Shown here: one piece after another, positions 36,460 to 45,710 of the stretch
Position numbering within the stretch: the stretch's first letter is position 1
How the letters are laid out: each line of letters starts with the position of its first letter
Assembly: GCF_035658495.1 (NCBI RefSeq)
Contig: NZ_CP141945.1
Location: 1 to 64,000 of the forward strand
Length of the DNA: 64,000 nucleotides
Direction: 5' to 3'
Origin: Novosphingobium sp. RL4
Lineage (GTDB): Bacteria; Pseudomonadota; Alphaproteobacteria; Sphingomonadales; Sphingomonadaceae
The notes under the pieces: model-generated
Databases searched by the model: none
Told to the model about the DNA's origin: nothing
Seen by the model: the letters and a program-made list of their open reading frames with translations, nothing else
Translations under genes and position numbers: made by a program

Positions 36460-38955
36460 ATGATGGACGACCAGACGATTTCCACCGACCGCCGCACTGC
36501 CATGGCGCTGGGCCTTGCGGGCCTCGGCACGGCGAGCCTTCCCGGCATCGCCCTGGCCGAAACGACGACGCAGGGGCGGGCAGAGGATTCCCCGCGCCGT
36601 TCGGTGCTGCTGGCGGAAGGGTGGCGCTTCCATCTCGGCCATGCCGCGGACATGGCGAAGGATTTCGATTTCGGCCTGAACCAGCGCACGTATGCCAAGC
36701 CCGGCCGCGACGTTTCGCCCGCCACGCTGGCCGATTTCGATGACAGCGGCTGGAGCGCAATCCGCGTTCCTCACGACTGGGCGGTGGACCTGCCCTTTGC
36801 CGCGCCCGCCGCGCCTGCGGAGAAGGACAAGGAAGACGCTGTCGCCGCGCACGGTTTCAAGGCGATCGGGCGCGCATTCCCGCAGAACAGCGTCGGCTGG
36901 TATCGCTGCCGCCTGCCGGTGGGCGCGGCTGACAAGGGACGCGCGGTCTGGCTGGAATTCGATGGCGTGTTCCGCAATTGCAAGGTCTTCGTGAACGGCT
37001 TCGAGGCGGGCGGCAGCGCCAGCGGCTATGCTCCGTTCCGCGTCGATATCGCCGATTTCCTCGATTACGAAGGCGGCGCCAACCAGGTTGCGGTGCGCGT
37101 CGATGCCTCGCTGGGCGAGGGCTGGTTCTATGAGGGGGCGGGGATTTACCGTCACGTCACGCTGGTCAGCGCGGCTGCCTGCCACGTTCCCCAGTGGGGC
37201 ACATGCGTCCGCGCGGAAGTGGACGGCGAAGGGGCCGCTGTCACCATCCTCACCACCCTGGCGAACGACGCCGAAAGCCCGGCGAAAGTGACCGTGCGCC
37301 ACGCGGTCCATGATGCGGAAGGGCGGCAGGTTGCCATGGCGGCCGATCACCTTGCCGAGCCGGCCGCGCTCGGCAAGGTGGAGTTCGAGCAGACCGCACG
37401 CATCCGGGCGCCCCGGCTCTGGTCTCCGGCAAGTCCCTATCTCTACCGGCTCACCACCGAAGTCCTGCGCGATGGCGTGGTGGTGGACAGGACCGAGACC
37501 GCGTTCGGCGTGCGCACCGTGACCTTCGACGCGGTTCGCGGGTTCACCATCAACGGGCAGAACGTGAAGCTGCTCGGAGTCTGCAACCATCAGGACCACG
37601 CCGGCGTCGGCGCCGCGATCCCCGATGCGCTGCACGAATGGCGCGTTGACCGCACGCTGGAAATGGGCGCCAATTCCTGGCGCAGCGCACACAATCCCTC
37701 CGCGCAGGTCCTGCTCGACATCTGCGACCGCAAGGGCATGATGATGATCGCGGAAACGCGGCTCAACACCACCAACCCCGAGGCGATGGACGAGCTGGAG
37801 CGGATGATCCTCTCCTCGCGCAATCACCCTTCGATCATCCTCTGGTCGGTTGGCAACGAGGAAGGCCATCAGGGTTCGGAGCGCGGCCGCCGCATCTCGG
37901 CCGAACTGGTAGCGCGCTGCAAGGCGCTGGATCCCACCCGCCTCACCACCCAGGCCATGGACCAGGGCTGGGACGGCGGCGCTGCCGAGGCGGTGGATGT
38001 CGTCGGCTTCAATTACCGCACCGACAAGATCGCCGCCTGGCACGAACGGCACACCGACAAGCCGGTGATCGGCACCGAGACCGGCAGCACGGTCTCCACG
38101 CGCGGCGCGTACGAGAACGACGAGGCCCGGCACATCGTCAAGGCCTATGACACCGAGCACCCCTGGTGGGCATCGACCGCCGAGGAATGGTGGACGATCG
38201 TGGCGAACGCGCCCTACATTGCCGGCGGCTTCATCTGGACCGGGTTCGACTATCGCGGCGAGCCCACGCCCTATCCGGCGTTTCCCAGCGTTGCCAGCTA
38301 CTTCGGCGCGATGGACAGCTGCGGTTTCGCCAAGGACAACTACTTCTACTACCGCGCGTGGTGGCGGCCGGACCAGCCGCTGGTCCATCTCCTGCCGCAC
38401 TGGAACTGGGCGGGCCGCGAGGGGCAGCCGATCCCGGTGTGGGCGCACGGCAACTGCGCGGAGATCGAACTGCTGCTCAACGGCAAGTCGCTGGGGCGCA
38501 AGCCGATGCCGCGCAACGGCCACCTCGAATGGCAGGTGCCCTATGCGCCCGGCAAGCTGGAGGCGCGCGGGTACAACGGCGGCAAGGTCGTCGCCCGTGA
38601 CCAGCGGGTGACGGCATCGGCCCCGGCGAAGCTCAAGCTCACTGCCGAGCGCGTCCGTCTCGCCGCAGGCGGCGCCGATCTTTCGGTGCTGCGGGTCGAA
38701 GTGCTCGACAAGGCCGGAAATCCGGTGCTCACGGCGGACAATGCGCTGCGCTTCAGCGTCAGCGGCCCGGCGCGGATCATCGGGCTGGGCAACGGCAATC
38801 CCACCTCGCTGGAGGCCGACAAGGGCGACAGCCGCAATGCGTTCAACGGCCTTGCGCAGGCCATCGTGCAGGGCAGCGGTTCCAGCGGCTCGGCCCGCGT
38901 CACCGTGTCCGGCGAGGGGCTTTCGCCCGCCGCCATCGATCTCTTTTTCCACTGA
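36460..38955 (+). CDS. Exported GH2 beta-galactosidase-like glycoside hydrolase
   Basis: An 831-residue protein with a Tat-like signal (STDRRTAMALGLAGLG). GH2 domains follow in order: sugar-binding jelly roll (about 50-230), immunoglobulin-like (about 240-345), TIM barrel (about 350-600). C-terminal DUF4982/Ig-like domains complete it. Catalytic residues are Glu467 (ILWSVGNEE) and Glu540 (PVIGTETGS). It should release terminal galactose from beta-galactosides in the periplasm. Two tandem ATGs (36460, 36463) are possible. GH53 follows after 20 bases. Confidence 0.92.
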   Translation: MMDDQTISTDRRTAMALGLAGLGTASLPGIALAETTTQGRAEDSPRRSVLLAEGWRFHLGHAADMAKDFDFGLNQRTYAKPGRDVSPATLADFDDSGWSAIRVPHDWAVDLPFAAPAAPAEKDKEDAVAAHGFKAIGRAFPQNSVGWYRCRLPVGAADKGRAVWLEFDGVFRNCKVFVNGFEAGGSASGYAPFRVDIADFLDYEGGANQVAVRVDASLGEGWFYEGAGIYRHVTLVSAAACHVPQWGTCVRAEVDGEGAAVTILTTLANDAESPAKVTVRHAVHDAEGRQVAMAADHLAEPAALGKVEFEQTARIRAPRLWSPASPYLYRLTTEVLRDGVVVDRTETAFGVRTVTFDAVRGFTINGQNVKLLGVCNHQDHAGVGAAIPDALHEWRVDRTLEMGANSWRSAHNPSAQVLLDICDRKGMMMIAETRLNTTNPEAMDELERMILSSRNHPSIILWSVGNEEGHQGSERGRRISAELVARCKALDPTRLTTQAMDQGWDGGAAEAVDVVGFNYRTDKIAAWHERHTDKPVIGTETGSTVSTRGAYENDEARHIVKAYDTEHPWWASTAEEWWTIVANAPYIAGGFIWTGFDYRGEPTPYPAFPSVASYFGAMDSCGFAKDNYFYYRAWWRPDQPLVHLLPHWNWAGREGQPIPVWAHGNCAEIELLLNGKSLGRKPMPRNGHLEWQVPYAPGKLEARGYNGGKVVARDQRVTASAPAKLKLTAERVRLAAGGADLSVLRVEVLDKAGNPVLTADNALRFSVSGPARIIGLGNGNPTSLEADKGDSRNAFNGLAQAIVQGSGSSGSARVTVSGEGLSPAAIDLFFH

Positions 38956-38975
38956 CCGGCCGCAGGAGAATACCG

Positions 38976-40082
38976 GTGAAGAACGTCATTCGCGCCGCGC
39001 TTGCGGCCTCCACGCTGCTGGCTGCGACTTCGGCTCATGCCGAGACCAAGCTCTATCTCGGCGCCGACCTGTCCTTTGCCAACGAGATGGAGGACTGCGG
39101 CGCCGTGTTCCGCCAGAACGGCAAGCCCGTCGATCCTTTCGTGCTTCTGAAGGCAAAGGGCGGAAACCTGATGCGCGTGCGGATCTGGAACGATCCGCAG
39201 TGGACGAAGTATTCGAACTACGAGGACGTGCTCAAGACCATCCGCCGCGCCCATGCCGCCGGGCTGGAGGTACTGCTGGACTTCCATTACTCCGACGACT
39301 GGGCCGATGGCGACAAGCAGATCGTGCCGGCCGCCTGGGCCAAGATGGACACCCAGCAGCAGGTGCGCGCGCTGCATGACTACACGCGCGAGGTGCTTTC
39401 GAAGCTGAACGCGGCGGGGGAACTGCCCGAACTGGTGCAGGTCGGCAACGAGACCAACCCCGAAGTCATGGGCGGCACCAAGGACAAGCCGATCGACTGG
39501 AAGCGCAATGCCAACCTGCTCAACGCCGGCGTCGCGGCCGTGCGCGAGGTTTCGAAGGAGACGGGCAAGCCGATCCGGGTCATGCTGCACATCGCCCAGC
39601 CCGAAAACGTCCTGCCCTGGTTCGACGATGCGACGGCGGCGGGCGTGCTCGACTATGACATCATCGGCGTGAGCTATTACTCCAAGTGGTCGAAATACAA
39701 CCTCTCGGGCCTGGCCAAGGTCATCGACACCGCGCACAAGCGCTACGGTGCGGATGTCATGGTGGTGGAGACGGCCTATCCCTTCACCGAGGATAGCGCC
39801 GATGCCTCTACCAACCTGCTCGGCACGGATTCGCTGATTCCCGGCTATCCGGCAACGCCGAAGGGGCAGTTGAAGTATCTTGAGGACCTGACGCAGACCG
39901 TGGTCGATGCGGGCGGGAACGGCGTGGTCTACTGGGCGCCGGACTGGGTTTCCACGCAGTGCAAGACGCGCTGGGGCACCGGATCGAACTGGGAAAACGC
40001 CGCCTGGTTCGACTTGCGGAAGCACGAAGTGGTGCCGGGCATGGACTTCCTCTCGAAGACTTACGTGAAGGCCTCGAAATAA
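38976..40082 (+). CDS. Arabinogalactan endo-beta-1,4-galactanase (GH53)
   Basis: A 368-residue secreted enzyme with a signal peptide (residues 1-22, ATSAHA). It is a single GH53 TIM barrel. Catalytic Glu159 lies in VQVGNETNPEVMGG, and Glu265 in VVETAYPF. VRIWNDPQW and DFHYSDDWAD are GH53 signatures. It cuts beta-1,4-galactan side chains of pectin; the GH2 enzyme can then trim the products. A bidirectional terminator follows. Confidence 0.95.
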   Translation: MKNVIRAALAASTLLAATSAHAETKLYLGADLSFANEMEDCGAVFRQNGKPVDPFVLLKAKGGNLMRVRIWNDPQWTKYSNYEDVLKTIRRAHAAGLEVLLDFHYSDDWADGDKQIVPAAWAKMDTQQQVRALHDYTREVLSKLNAAGELPELVQVGNETNPEVMGGTKDKPIDWKRNANLLNAGVAAVREVSKETGKPIRVMLHIAQPENVLPWFDDATAAGVLDYDIIGVSYYSKWSKYNLSGLAKVIDTAHKRYGADVMVVETAYPFTEDSADASTNLLGTDSLIPGYPATPKGQLKYLEDLTQTVVDAGGNGVVYWAPDWVSTQCKTRWGTGSNWENAAWFDLRKHEVVPGMDFLSKTYVKASK

Positions 40083-40088
40083 CGCAAA

Positions 40089-40131
40089 ACGGGAAGGGCG
40101 GCCCCCTGGGGGGCAACCCTTCCCGTCCTTT
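40089..40131. terminator. Bidirectional terminator after GH53
   Basis: ACGGGAAGGG (40089-40098) pairs with CCCTTCCCGT (40117-40126), followed by CCTTTT. On the minus strand the stem is followed by TTTTG. It ends GH53 and the convergent barrel gene. Confidence 0.8.
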
Positions 40132-40164
40132 TGCCTTCCCGTCTCGGTGGCGGGTTGGAAGCTC

Positions 40165-40674
40165 TTAGAAACGCATGCCTACGCCGACGACTGCCGCGTC
40201 ACGGCCGCCGAAGTTCGCTTCGTATTCGGTGCGCTGGTATTCGGCCGAAATGTAGGTCTTCGGCGTCACCGCATATTCCAGGCCGCCGCCGTAGCGCACG
40301 CCCTCAAGCGAATAGTTGCCGCCGGCCACCGGCTCGAAGCGGGTGCTGGTGTAGCCGACCTTGCCGAAGGCCAGGACCTTGGGGGCGACCACATAGCCCG
40401 CGCGGAGCGAGGCGGTGATGTCGCGGCTCACGTCGGTCGTGGCGCTGTCGGTGGTGGAGTCGCCGAAGGAGACTTCCGGGCCCACGGTGATGCGCGGCGC
40501 GACGGCAACGTCGTAGCCGGCGTTCACGCCGTAGGAGAAGCCTTCATCGCCCTGAATCTTGTCGAAGCCCATGGTGACGCCGGCGCGGGGGCCGGTGAAC
40601 GCTTCGGTGTCCTGCGCCATGGCGGGAACCGAAAACGAAGCGGCAAGAGCGGCCGAAAGTGCAATGTACTTCAT
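40165..40674 (-). CDS. Small outer-membrane beta-barrel protein
   Basis: A 169-residue protein with a signal peptide (MKYIALSAALAASFSVPAMA). The mature part has alternating hydrophobic strands typical of OmpA/OmpW-size eight-strand barrels, and ends in Phe (VGVGMRF), the usual outer-membrane assembly signal. GAGG lies six bases before this ATG. Its role within the galactan locus is unclear; it may be unrelated. Confidence 0.82.
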   Translation of the reverse strand: MKYIALSAALAASFSVPAMAQDTEAFTGPRAGVTMGFDKIQGDEGFSYGVNAGYDVAVAPRITVGPEVSFGDSTTDSATTDVSRDITASLRAGYVVAPKVLAFGKVGYTSTRFEPVAGGNYSLEGVRYGGGLEYAVTPKTYISAEYQRTEYEANFGGRDAAVVGVGMRF

Positions 40675-40799
40675 GGTAATCCTCATAATAGTCCTGCGAC
40701 ACAAAGGTCGTCTTATCTCCAAGGCAAAGTTATTGTTCTGAGATGAGCGCAGATATTCGCGATCATCGTTCAGGAATTAATATTTCTGAAAAATTTCGT

Positions 40800-40821
40800 A
40801 TATATTTCTCAGGAAATATAT
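40800..40821. promoter_or_regulatory. AT-rich palindrome upstream of the barrel gene
   Basis: ATATATTTC and GAAATATAT arms separated by TCAG, about 125 bases before the barrel start. A looser copy (ATTTCTGAAAAATTT) lies just nearer the gene. It differs from the GntR sites and may bind another regulator. Confidence 0.45.
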
Positions 40822-41098
40822 CATCTTGAACAATGCCCTGGGACGAGTTCCCTATGTCGTTCCAAGACTGTACTCAAAGTTAATGGGCCGTATGGGCACC
40901 ATTCACAAATGTGACAGGTTGGATAAGGTGCCGGTGCAAAGCGCGCTTTTCCGGGCTTCCGGCGGGTTGCAGAGGATGCATTTTCCCGCGCCGGCTTGTG
41001 CGGGATACCCTGAAAAAATTGTATTTTCTTCCGCGCCGCGCGCGAATCGCTGGCGGCGATGGCGCTGGCGGGCGGCGTTTCGCGCCGCGGGCGCGCAC

Positions 41099-41134
41099 AA
41101 AAAAGGGGCGCCGGGAGGAGATGGCGCCCCTTTT
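41099..41134 (-). terminator. Rho-independent terminator of the TonB receptor gene
   Basis: AAAAGGGGCGCC pairs with GGCGCCCCTTTT around a short loop. On the minus strand it is followed by six T residues, a strong terminator 67 bases after the receptor stop codon. Confidence 0.88.
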
Positions 41135-41200
41135 CGTGTTTCCTGCCCTCATGGAGGGCCGGAATGACGGCCCCGCTTGCGCACGGGGCCGGTTGGGAGA

Positions 41201-43837
41201 TCAATATTTGAAGGTCACGTCCATCAGGTAGCTGCGGCCGTACTTCTCGTAACGGGCGATCTGGTCGGGATCGTTGTTCCAGTAGAAGCGGGCGACCTGG
41301 TTGGTCAGGTTGTTGGCCTGGAGGCGCACCGAGAAGTTCTTGGTCACGGCGTAGGACACGCTGGCGCCCAGCGTCGTCTCGGATTCGAGGCGGGTGAGCT
41401 GCGAGGCGTCCCAGCCGTAGATCACGGTGAACGGGCTGTGATGCTTGAGCGCCACGCGGGCATCGATGCCATGGTCGGAATACCACAGGTCGATTTCGCC
41501 GGTGAACTTGGTGAGGCCCACGCCCGGGAACGGATTGCTGACCGGGGCCAGTTCCTTCACGTTGGAATCCACGAAGCTGGCGTTCGCGTAGAGGCCGAAC
41601 TTGTCGAGTCCGGGGATGAAGTAGAACGGCGTCTGCAAGGTCGCCTCGACACCGGCGATGTAGCCGCCCTTGCCGTTGCGCGGCGAGGTGATCTGGTAGG
41701 TGTCGCCGCCGATCGTTTCCTGCGTCTGCGTGTAGCCGACGTTGCTGCTGACGTCCTTGTAATAGCCCGCCACCGCGACGAGCGCGTCCTTGTGGAAGTA
41801 CCATTCCAGCGAGAGGTCGCCCTGGGTCGCCATGAACGGCTTGAGGTGCGGGTTGCCGCCCGATCCGGTGTTGGTCGGCGGGTAGTTGCTCAGCGCCATG
41901 CTGGCGCGCAGCTCGTCGAGCGGCGGGCGGGACAGGACGCGGGCGGCGCCGGCGCGCAGCTTCAGGCTGTCGGTCAGCTCGAAGTTGAGGTTGAGGCTGG
42001 GCAGGACGCGGAAGTACTTGTCGTTCTCGCGCACGGGATCGAACACGGTGACGTTCTGCTGGAGATCGTTGTCCCAGTAGGTCCGGCCCGAGAAGGCGTT
42101 CGAATGGGTCGAGACGTTGACGAAGCGGACGCCGAGGTTGCCGGTGAAGCCGTTGCCCGCGAAGTCCGACATCACGTAGCCTTCGAAGTTATCCTCCTTG
42201 ACCCGCCAGTACTTCGACTTGTCGCGCTCGGGCGTGCCGATTGCGAGGTATTCGGCCGCGAGCGTTTCGTAATTGCCCCAGACCAGGTTGGGCACGTTGA
42301 AGGTGCCCACCGAGAATTCGGTCAGGTACGAAGGATCGATCGTCAGGTTGCCGAGCGTCTTCGTGTTCACCGTGGCGGTATAGGCGTCGTAGCTCTTCAC
42401 GCGGTTGGAGTAGCGAAGACCCCCGCCGAAGCCGGTGAAGAAGCCGTCGTGGATGTGGCGATAGACGTCCACCTGCGCGGCGCCGAGGTCGTCCTTGAGG
42501 CGCTGCGGGCCGTCGTACTGGCCGGCGTAGTAGCTCGGGATGACCTGGTTGTTGACGTCACCCGGGTTGGAACTGACGGAGACGCTGGGCACCGAGCCGC
42601 GCCCGGTCGAGAAGGTCGTGCTCGCCGGATAGAGTTCGGTGGCGATCGCGCCCCACGAATTGTCGCGGCGCGCGCGCGAGTAGGAGCCGTCGAACTTGGC
42701 CGTCCAGTCGCCGTCGTCGTACTTGGCGTTGAAGCCGGTCACGAACAGGTCCTTGTCCTCCTGGTAACGGGCAAGGACATTGGTGACGGAGGAATAGTTG
42801 TTCAGCGTGGCGCCGGTGATCGTGTTGCCCGACAGCGTGTAGCTGCCGTCCTGGTAGATATCGCCGGGGGCGCCGATCTCGCCGCCCCAGTCGCCCCAGC
42901 CGTTCTGGCGGCCGTACCACTGCTGCGACTGGTGCTCGTCGATCTTCACCTTCGAGTAGAGGACATCGAGGTTGATGTCCCAGTTCGCGGTGGGCTGCCA
43001 CTGGATCGCGCCGGTGGTGGACCAGCGGGTTTCCTTGAGCGCCTTGATCTCGGTCTGCGCGCCCCAGGGTGCGTTGACCGGCTGGCCGTTCAGCGTGGGG
43101 GCGTCTTCGCCATTGATGTCGTAAGTGTTGTAGCCCCAGCCCTGGAACGAGTTGTAGCCGTTCTTCTGGCGCTGGAAGGTGCCGCCGACGACGACGGCGA
43201 GATTGTCGGTGATCTTGCCGACATACTGCGCGCTGCCGCGCGAACCCCAGCCGGAATAGCCGGGAATGTCCTTGCCGCTGTCATTGTAGAGCGCGCCGGC
43301 GCGCGCCGTGAGCGCGGGGCCCTGGTAGTCCAGCGGGCGCACGGTACGGATGTCGATCGTGGCCGCGACGCCGCCCGAGATGATGTCGGCCGACTGCGAC
43401 TTGTAGACGGTCACGCCCGAGACGATTTCCGAGGGATAGATTTCCCAGCGGACATTGCGATCCGGCTCGGACGAGGCGACTTCGCGGCCGTTGATGAGGC
43501 CGAGCACGAGGCGCGGGCCAAGGCCGCGCACGGCCGCCTGGCTGGCGTTGCCGCGATCGCGCGTGGCGGTGACGCCGGGCAGGCGCTGCAGCGAATCGGC
43601 GATGGTGACGTCCGGCAGCGCGCCGATGTCCTTGGAACTGATCGTCTCGGTAACGACCGAGGCCGCGCGCTTGGCGTTCAGCGCATCGCGCAGCGAGGCG
43701 CGCAGGCCGGTGACGACGATTTCCTCGTCCGTCGTATTGCCTTCGGTCCCGGCCGTCTGGGCGACGGCGGGCGTGGCAACGAGTGCGATGGCGAGAAAGC
43801 TGGCACCGCCCATGCGGCGCCGGATTGCGGATTTCAT
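41201..43837 (-). CDS. TonB-dependent receptor, carbohydrate type
   Basis: An 878-residue outer-membrane receptor. A signal peptide (to about 26) is followed by a TonB-box-like EEIVVTGLRASL, then a plug domain (about 50-165; IADSLQRLPGVTATRDRG). A 22-strand barrel ends in an aromatic residue (MDVTFKY). It resembles the TIGR01782/Caulobacter-type receptors used for plant oligosaccharides. Location beside GH53/GH2 and the shared operators suggest it imports galacto-oligosaccharides. It is transcribed alone, toward the glycosidases. Confidence 0.92.
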   Translation of the reverse strand: MKSAIRRRMGGASFLAIALVATPAVAQTAGTEGNTTDEEIVVTGLRASLRDALNAKRAASVVTETISSKDIGALPDVTIADSLQRLPGVTATRDRGNASQAAVRGLGPRLVLGLINGREVASSEPDRNVRWEIYPSEIVSGVTVYKSQSADIISGGVAATIDIRTVRPLDYQGPALTARAGALYNDSGKDIPGYSGWGSRGSAQYVGKITDNLAVVVGGTFQRQKNGYNSFQGWGYNTYDINGEDAPTLNGQPVNAPWGAQTEIKALKETRWSTTGAIQWQPTANWDINLDVLYSKVKIDEHQSQQWYGRQNGWGDWGGEIGAPGDIYQDGSYTLSGNTITGATLNNYSSVTNVLARYQEDKDLFVTGFNAKYDDGDWTAKFDGSYSRARRDNSWGAIATELYPASTTFSTGRGSVPSVSVSSNPGDVNNQVIPSYYAGQYDGPQRLKDDLGAAQVDVYRHIHDGFFTGFGGGLRYSNRVKSYDAYTATVNTKTLGNLTIDPSYLTEFSVGTFNVPNLVWGNYETLAAEYLAIGTPERDKSKYWRVKEDNFEGYVMSDFAGNGFTGNLGVRFVNVSTHSNAFSGRTYWDNDLQQNVTVFDPVRENDKYFRVLPSLNLNFELTDSLKLRAGAARVLSRPPLDELRASMALSNYPPTNTGSGGNPHLKPFMATQGDLSLEWYFHKDALVAVAGYYKDVSSNVGYTQTQETIGGDTYQITSPRNGKGGYIAGVEATLQTPFYFIPGLDKFGLYANASFVDSNVKELAPVSNPFPGVGLTKFTGEIDLWYSDHGIDARVALKHHSPFTVIYGWDASQLTRLESETTLGASVSYAVTKNFSVRLQANNLTNQVARFYWNNDPDQIARYEKYGRSYLMDVTFKY

Positions 43838-43860
43838 AATTCCCCTCCCAGCTTCGGTTC

Positions 43861-43893
43861 TTATTTATCGGATAAATAATTTGTCAGACAAAT
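43861..43893. promoter_or_regulatory. Double galactan-regulator operator upstream of the TonB receptor
   Basis: Two adjoining perfect palindromes: TTATTTATC-G-GATAAATAA (43861-43879) and ATTTGTC-A-GACAAAT (43879-43893). The second matches the FadR-family TNGTNNNACNA pattern; the first is the same with G-to-A changes. Their centres are 16 bases apart, 24-56 bases before the receptor start, as expected for repression. They also lie about 200 bases before the divergent amine oxidase. Confidence 0.75.
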
Positions 43894-44095
43894 AGAGTCA
43901 AGCGTCATTCGCGCATTCGGGCAGGGGGTTTCAACCGAAATCGCCGCCCGTTTATCCGCCTGATGGGCATCCATGCAGCGCGGCTTCGAACACGGGCTGC
44001 CGTCTGTACCGTCGATGGCTCTAGAACCGTTCGCGGCAGGCCATCGGGACGATATCTCCCCGATGTGGACCGGCGAGCCAAAGGAGCAGGCAGGC

Positions 44096-45571
44096 ATGGT
44101 GATGGACAGGCGCAAGTTCACGCTCGGCGCGGCGGCGTTCGGCATGGGAGCGCTGGCATCGGGCCTGCCCGCCGTCGCCTCCGCCCGCGCGGCGCCGGCG
44201 AAGGGCGCTGGCAAGGGCGCCGCGCGTTCGGGAGAGCCGGACGTGCTGGTGCTGGGCGCAGGCATTTCCGGGCTTCAGGCGGCCTGGCTGCTGGAGGAGC
44301 AGGGGCTCAAGGTCACCGTGATCGAGGGGCGCAGCCGCGTGGGCGGGCGGATCATGACCCTGCTGGACCAGCCCGGCTATCCCGAAATGGGCTTCAATTC
44401 GATGGGCGAAGGCTATGGCCGCGGCCTCGATATCGCCCAGCGTGCGGGTGTGGAGATGCAGGAAGTGGGCGCGCGCTACCGCATCGGTCCGCCCAGCCTG
44501 CTCTATATCGGCGACCAGCCGCTCACCCGCGAGGAATGGGCGAAGTTTCCGGGCAACCCCTTCCCCGATGCGTTGAAATCGGTGCTGCCGGCAGAGCTGG
44601 TGCCGATGCTGGTCGCCCAGAAGACGCGGCTGGAGGACTGGAATTCGTGGCACGACCCGGTCAATGCGAAGCTCGATATCTCGCTGCACGATTTCCTGCG
44701 CCAGCAGGGGCTGTCCGACCAGGCGATCCACCTCTCCTACGATATCGCGCCCTATTACGGCATGAACGCCTATGACGTTTCCGCCCTGCTCAGCGAGTAC
44801 AACGACGGCTTCGTGAAGGCGCAGATCGCGGCGGGGCCCAAATCCTTCGCGGTGAAGGGCGGCAACCTGCTCATGCCGATGGCGCTGGCGAAGCAGATGA
44901 AGGGCGACGTCCTGCTTGGCCGCGAGATCGTGGCGATCACGCAGGACGGCGGCCGCGCCACGGTACACTGCGCTGACGGTGCGACCTTCTCCGCCCCCAG
45001 GGTGATCTGCTCGCTGCCGTTCTCCGCCCTGCGCAACGTGCGGATCGAGCCCGGCCTTTCGGGCGTGCAGGCGCAGGCGGTGGCGCAGCTTGGATATCAG
45101 CCGATCTCGATGGTCTTCGTCACGGCCGAGGCCCCGTTCTGGGAACAGGACGGCCTCTCGCCCGGCATGTGGACGGACGGCGTGCTCGGCAACGTCATCC
45201 CGCAGCGCTACGGCGACGATCCGCAGCAGATCACCGGCTTCATCGTCCAGGCCCGCGCCAACCTTGCGAACTACTGGGACCGGATGGGGGCCGAGGCGGT
45301 AAAGGCCATGGTCGTCGCCCGGATCGAGGCCCTGCGTCCGGCGGCGAAAGGCAAGCTGGCCGCGCATTCCTACTTCAGCTGGTCGCAGGAAAAGTTCAAC
45401 CTCGGAGACTTCTCGTACATCGCGCCCGGGCAGGTCGCCTGGATGGACGAGATCGCCAAACCCGCGGGCAGCCTGTTCTTCTGCGGCGAGCATACCGCCA
45501 CGGGTGCGCGCGGCCTCGAAGGCGCTCTGGAATCGTCCGAGCGCGTCGCTCTTGAAGTCCTCGGCATGTGA
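44096..45571 (+). CDS. Tat-exported flavin amine oxidase
   Basis: A 491-residue flavin-containing amine oxidase. A Tat signal (MDRRKFTLGAAAFGMGAL) is followed by the FAD-binding fold VLVLGAGISGLQAAWLLEEQG with EGRSRVGGRI. The C-terminal FAD contact is LFFCGEHTATGARGLEGALESS. It oxidises a primary or secondary amine, or a related C-N bond, outside the cytoplasm with O2. AAGGAG lies nine bases before ATG 44096. It starts the rightward operon of the uncharacterised catabolic region; substrate unknown. Confidence 0.88.
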   Translation: MVMDRRKFTLGAAAFGMGALASGLPAVASARAAPAKGAGKGAARSGEPDVLVLGAGISGLQAAWLLEEQGLKVTVIEGRSRVGGRIMTLLDQPGYPEMGFNSMGEGYGRGLDIAQRAGVEMQEVGARYRIGPPSLLYIGDQPLTREEWAKFPGNPFPDALKSVLPAELVPMLVAQKTRLEDWNSWHDPVNAKLDISLHDFLRQQGLSDQAIHLSYDIAPYYGMNAYDVSALLSEYNDGFVKAQIAAGPKSFAVKGGNLLMPMALAKQMKGDVLLGREIVAITQDGGRATVHCADGATFSAPRVICSLPFSALRNVRIEPGLSGVQAQAVAQLGYQPISMVFVTAEAPFWEQDGLSPGMWTDGVLGNVIPQRYGDDPQQITGFIVQARANLANYWDRMGAEAVKAMVVARIEALRPAAKGKLAAHSYFSWSQEKFNLGDFSYIAPGQVAWMDEIAKPAGSLFFCGEHTATGARGLEGALESSERVALEVLGM

Positions 45572-45710
45572 ATGCCATGAAGTGCCGCCCCCGCGCCCGC
45601 TGACAGGCCAAGCCGCTGTTCGCAAGGCGGAGAGTTGCGGTGCGGGGGTGGGGAAGGGTGCCCGGAATATGGTTCGGGTCCAACAACACGTCGCAAGCGA
45701 GAATTGTCCC

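Larger units (their letters stand above)
40675..41200. other. Intergenic region between barrel gene and TonB receptor
   Basis: 526 bases with no convincing gene. It holds the barrel-gene promoter with its AT-rich palindromes and, near 41100, the TonB-receptor terminator. The AT-rich part (40690-40880) contrasts with the GC-rich remainder. Confidence 0.6.

Noticed and set aside
36355..38952. Long open frame antisense to the GH2 gene
   Set aside because: The GH2 protein has intact catalytic motifs along its length; the antisense product is Arg/Gly/His-rich and unlike any protein family.
41177..43879. 900-codon open frame antisense to the TonB receptor
   Set aside because: Shadow of the receptor's codon use; the receptor itself has signal peptide, plug and barrel motifs.
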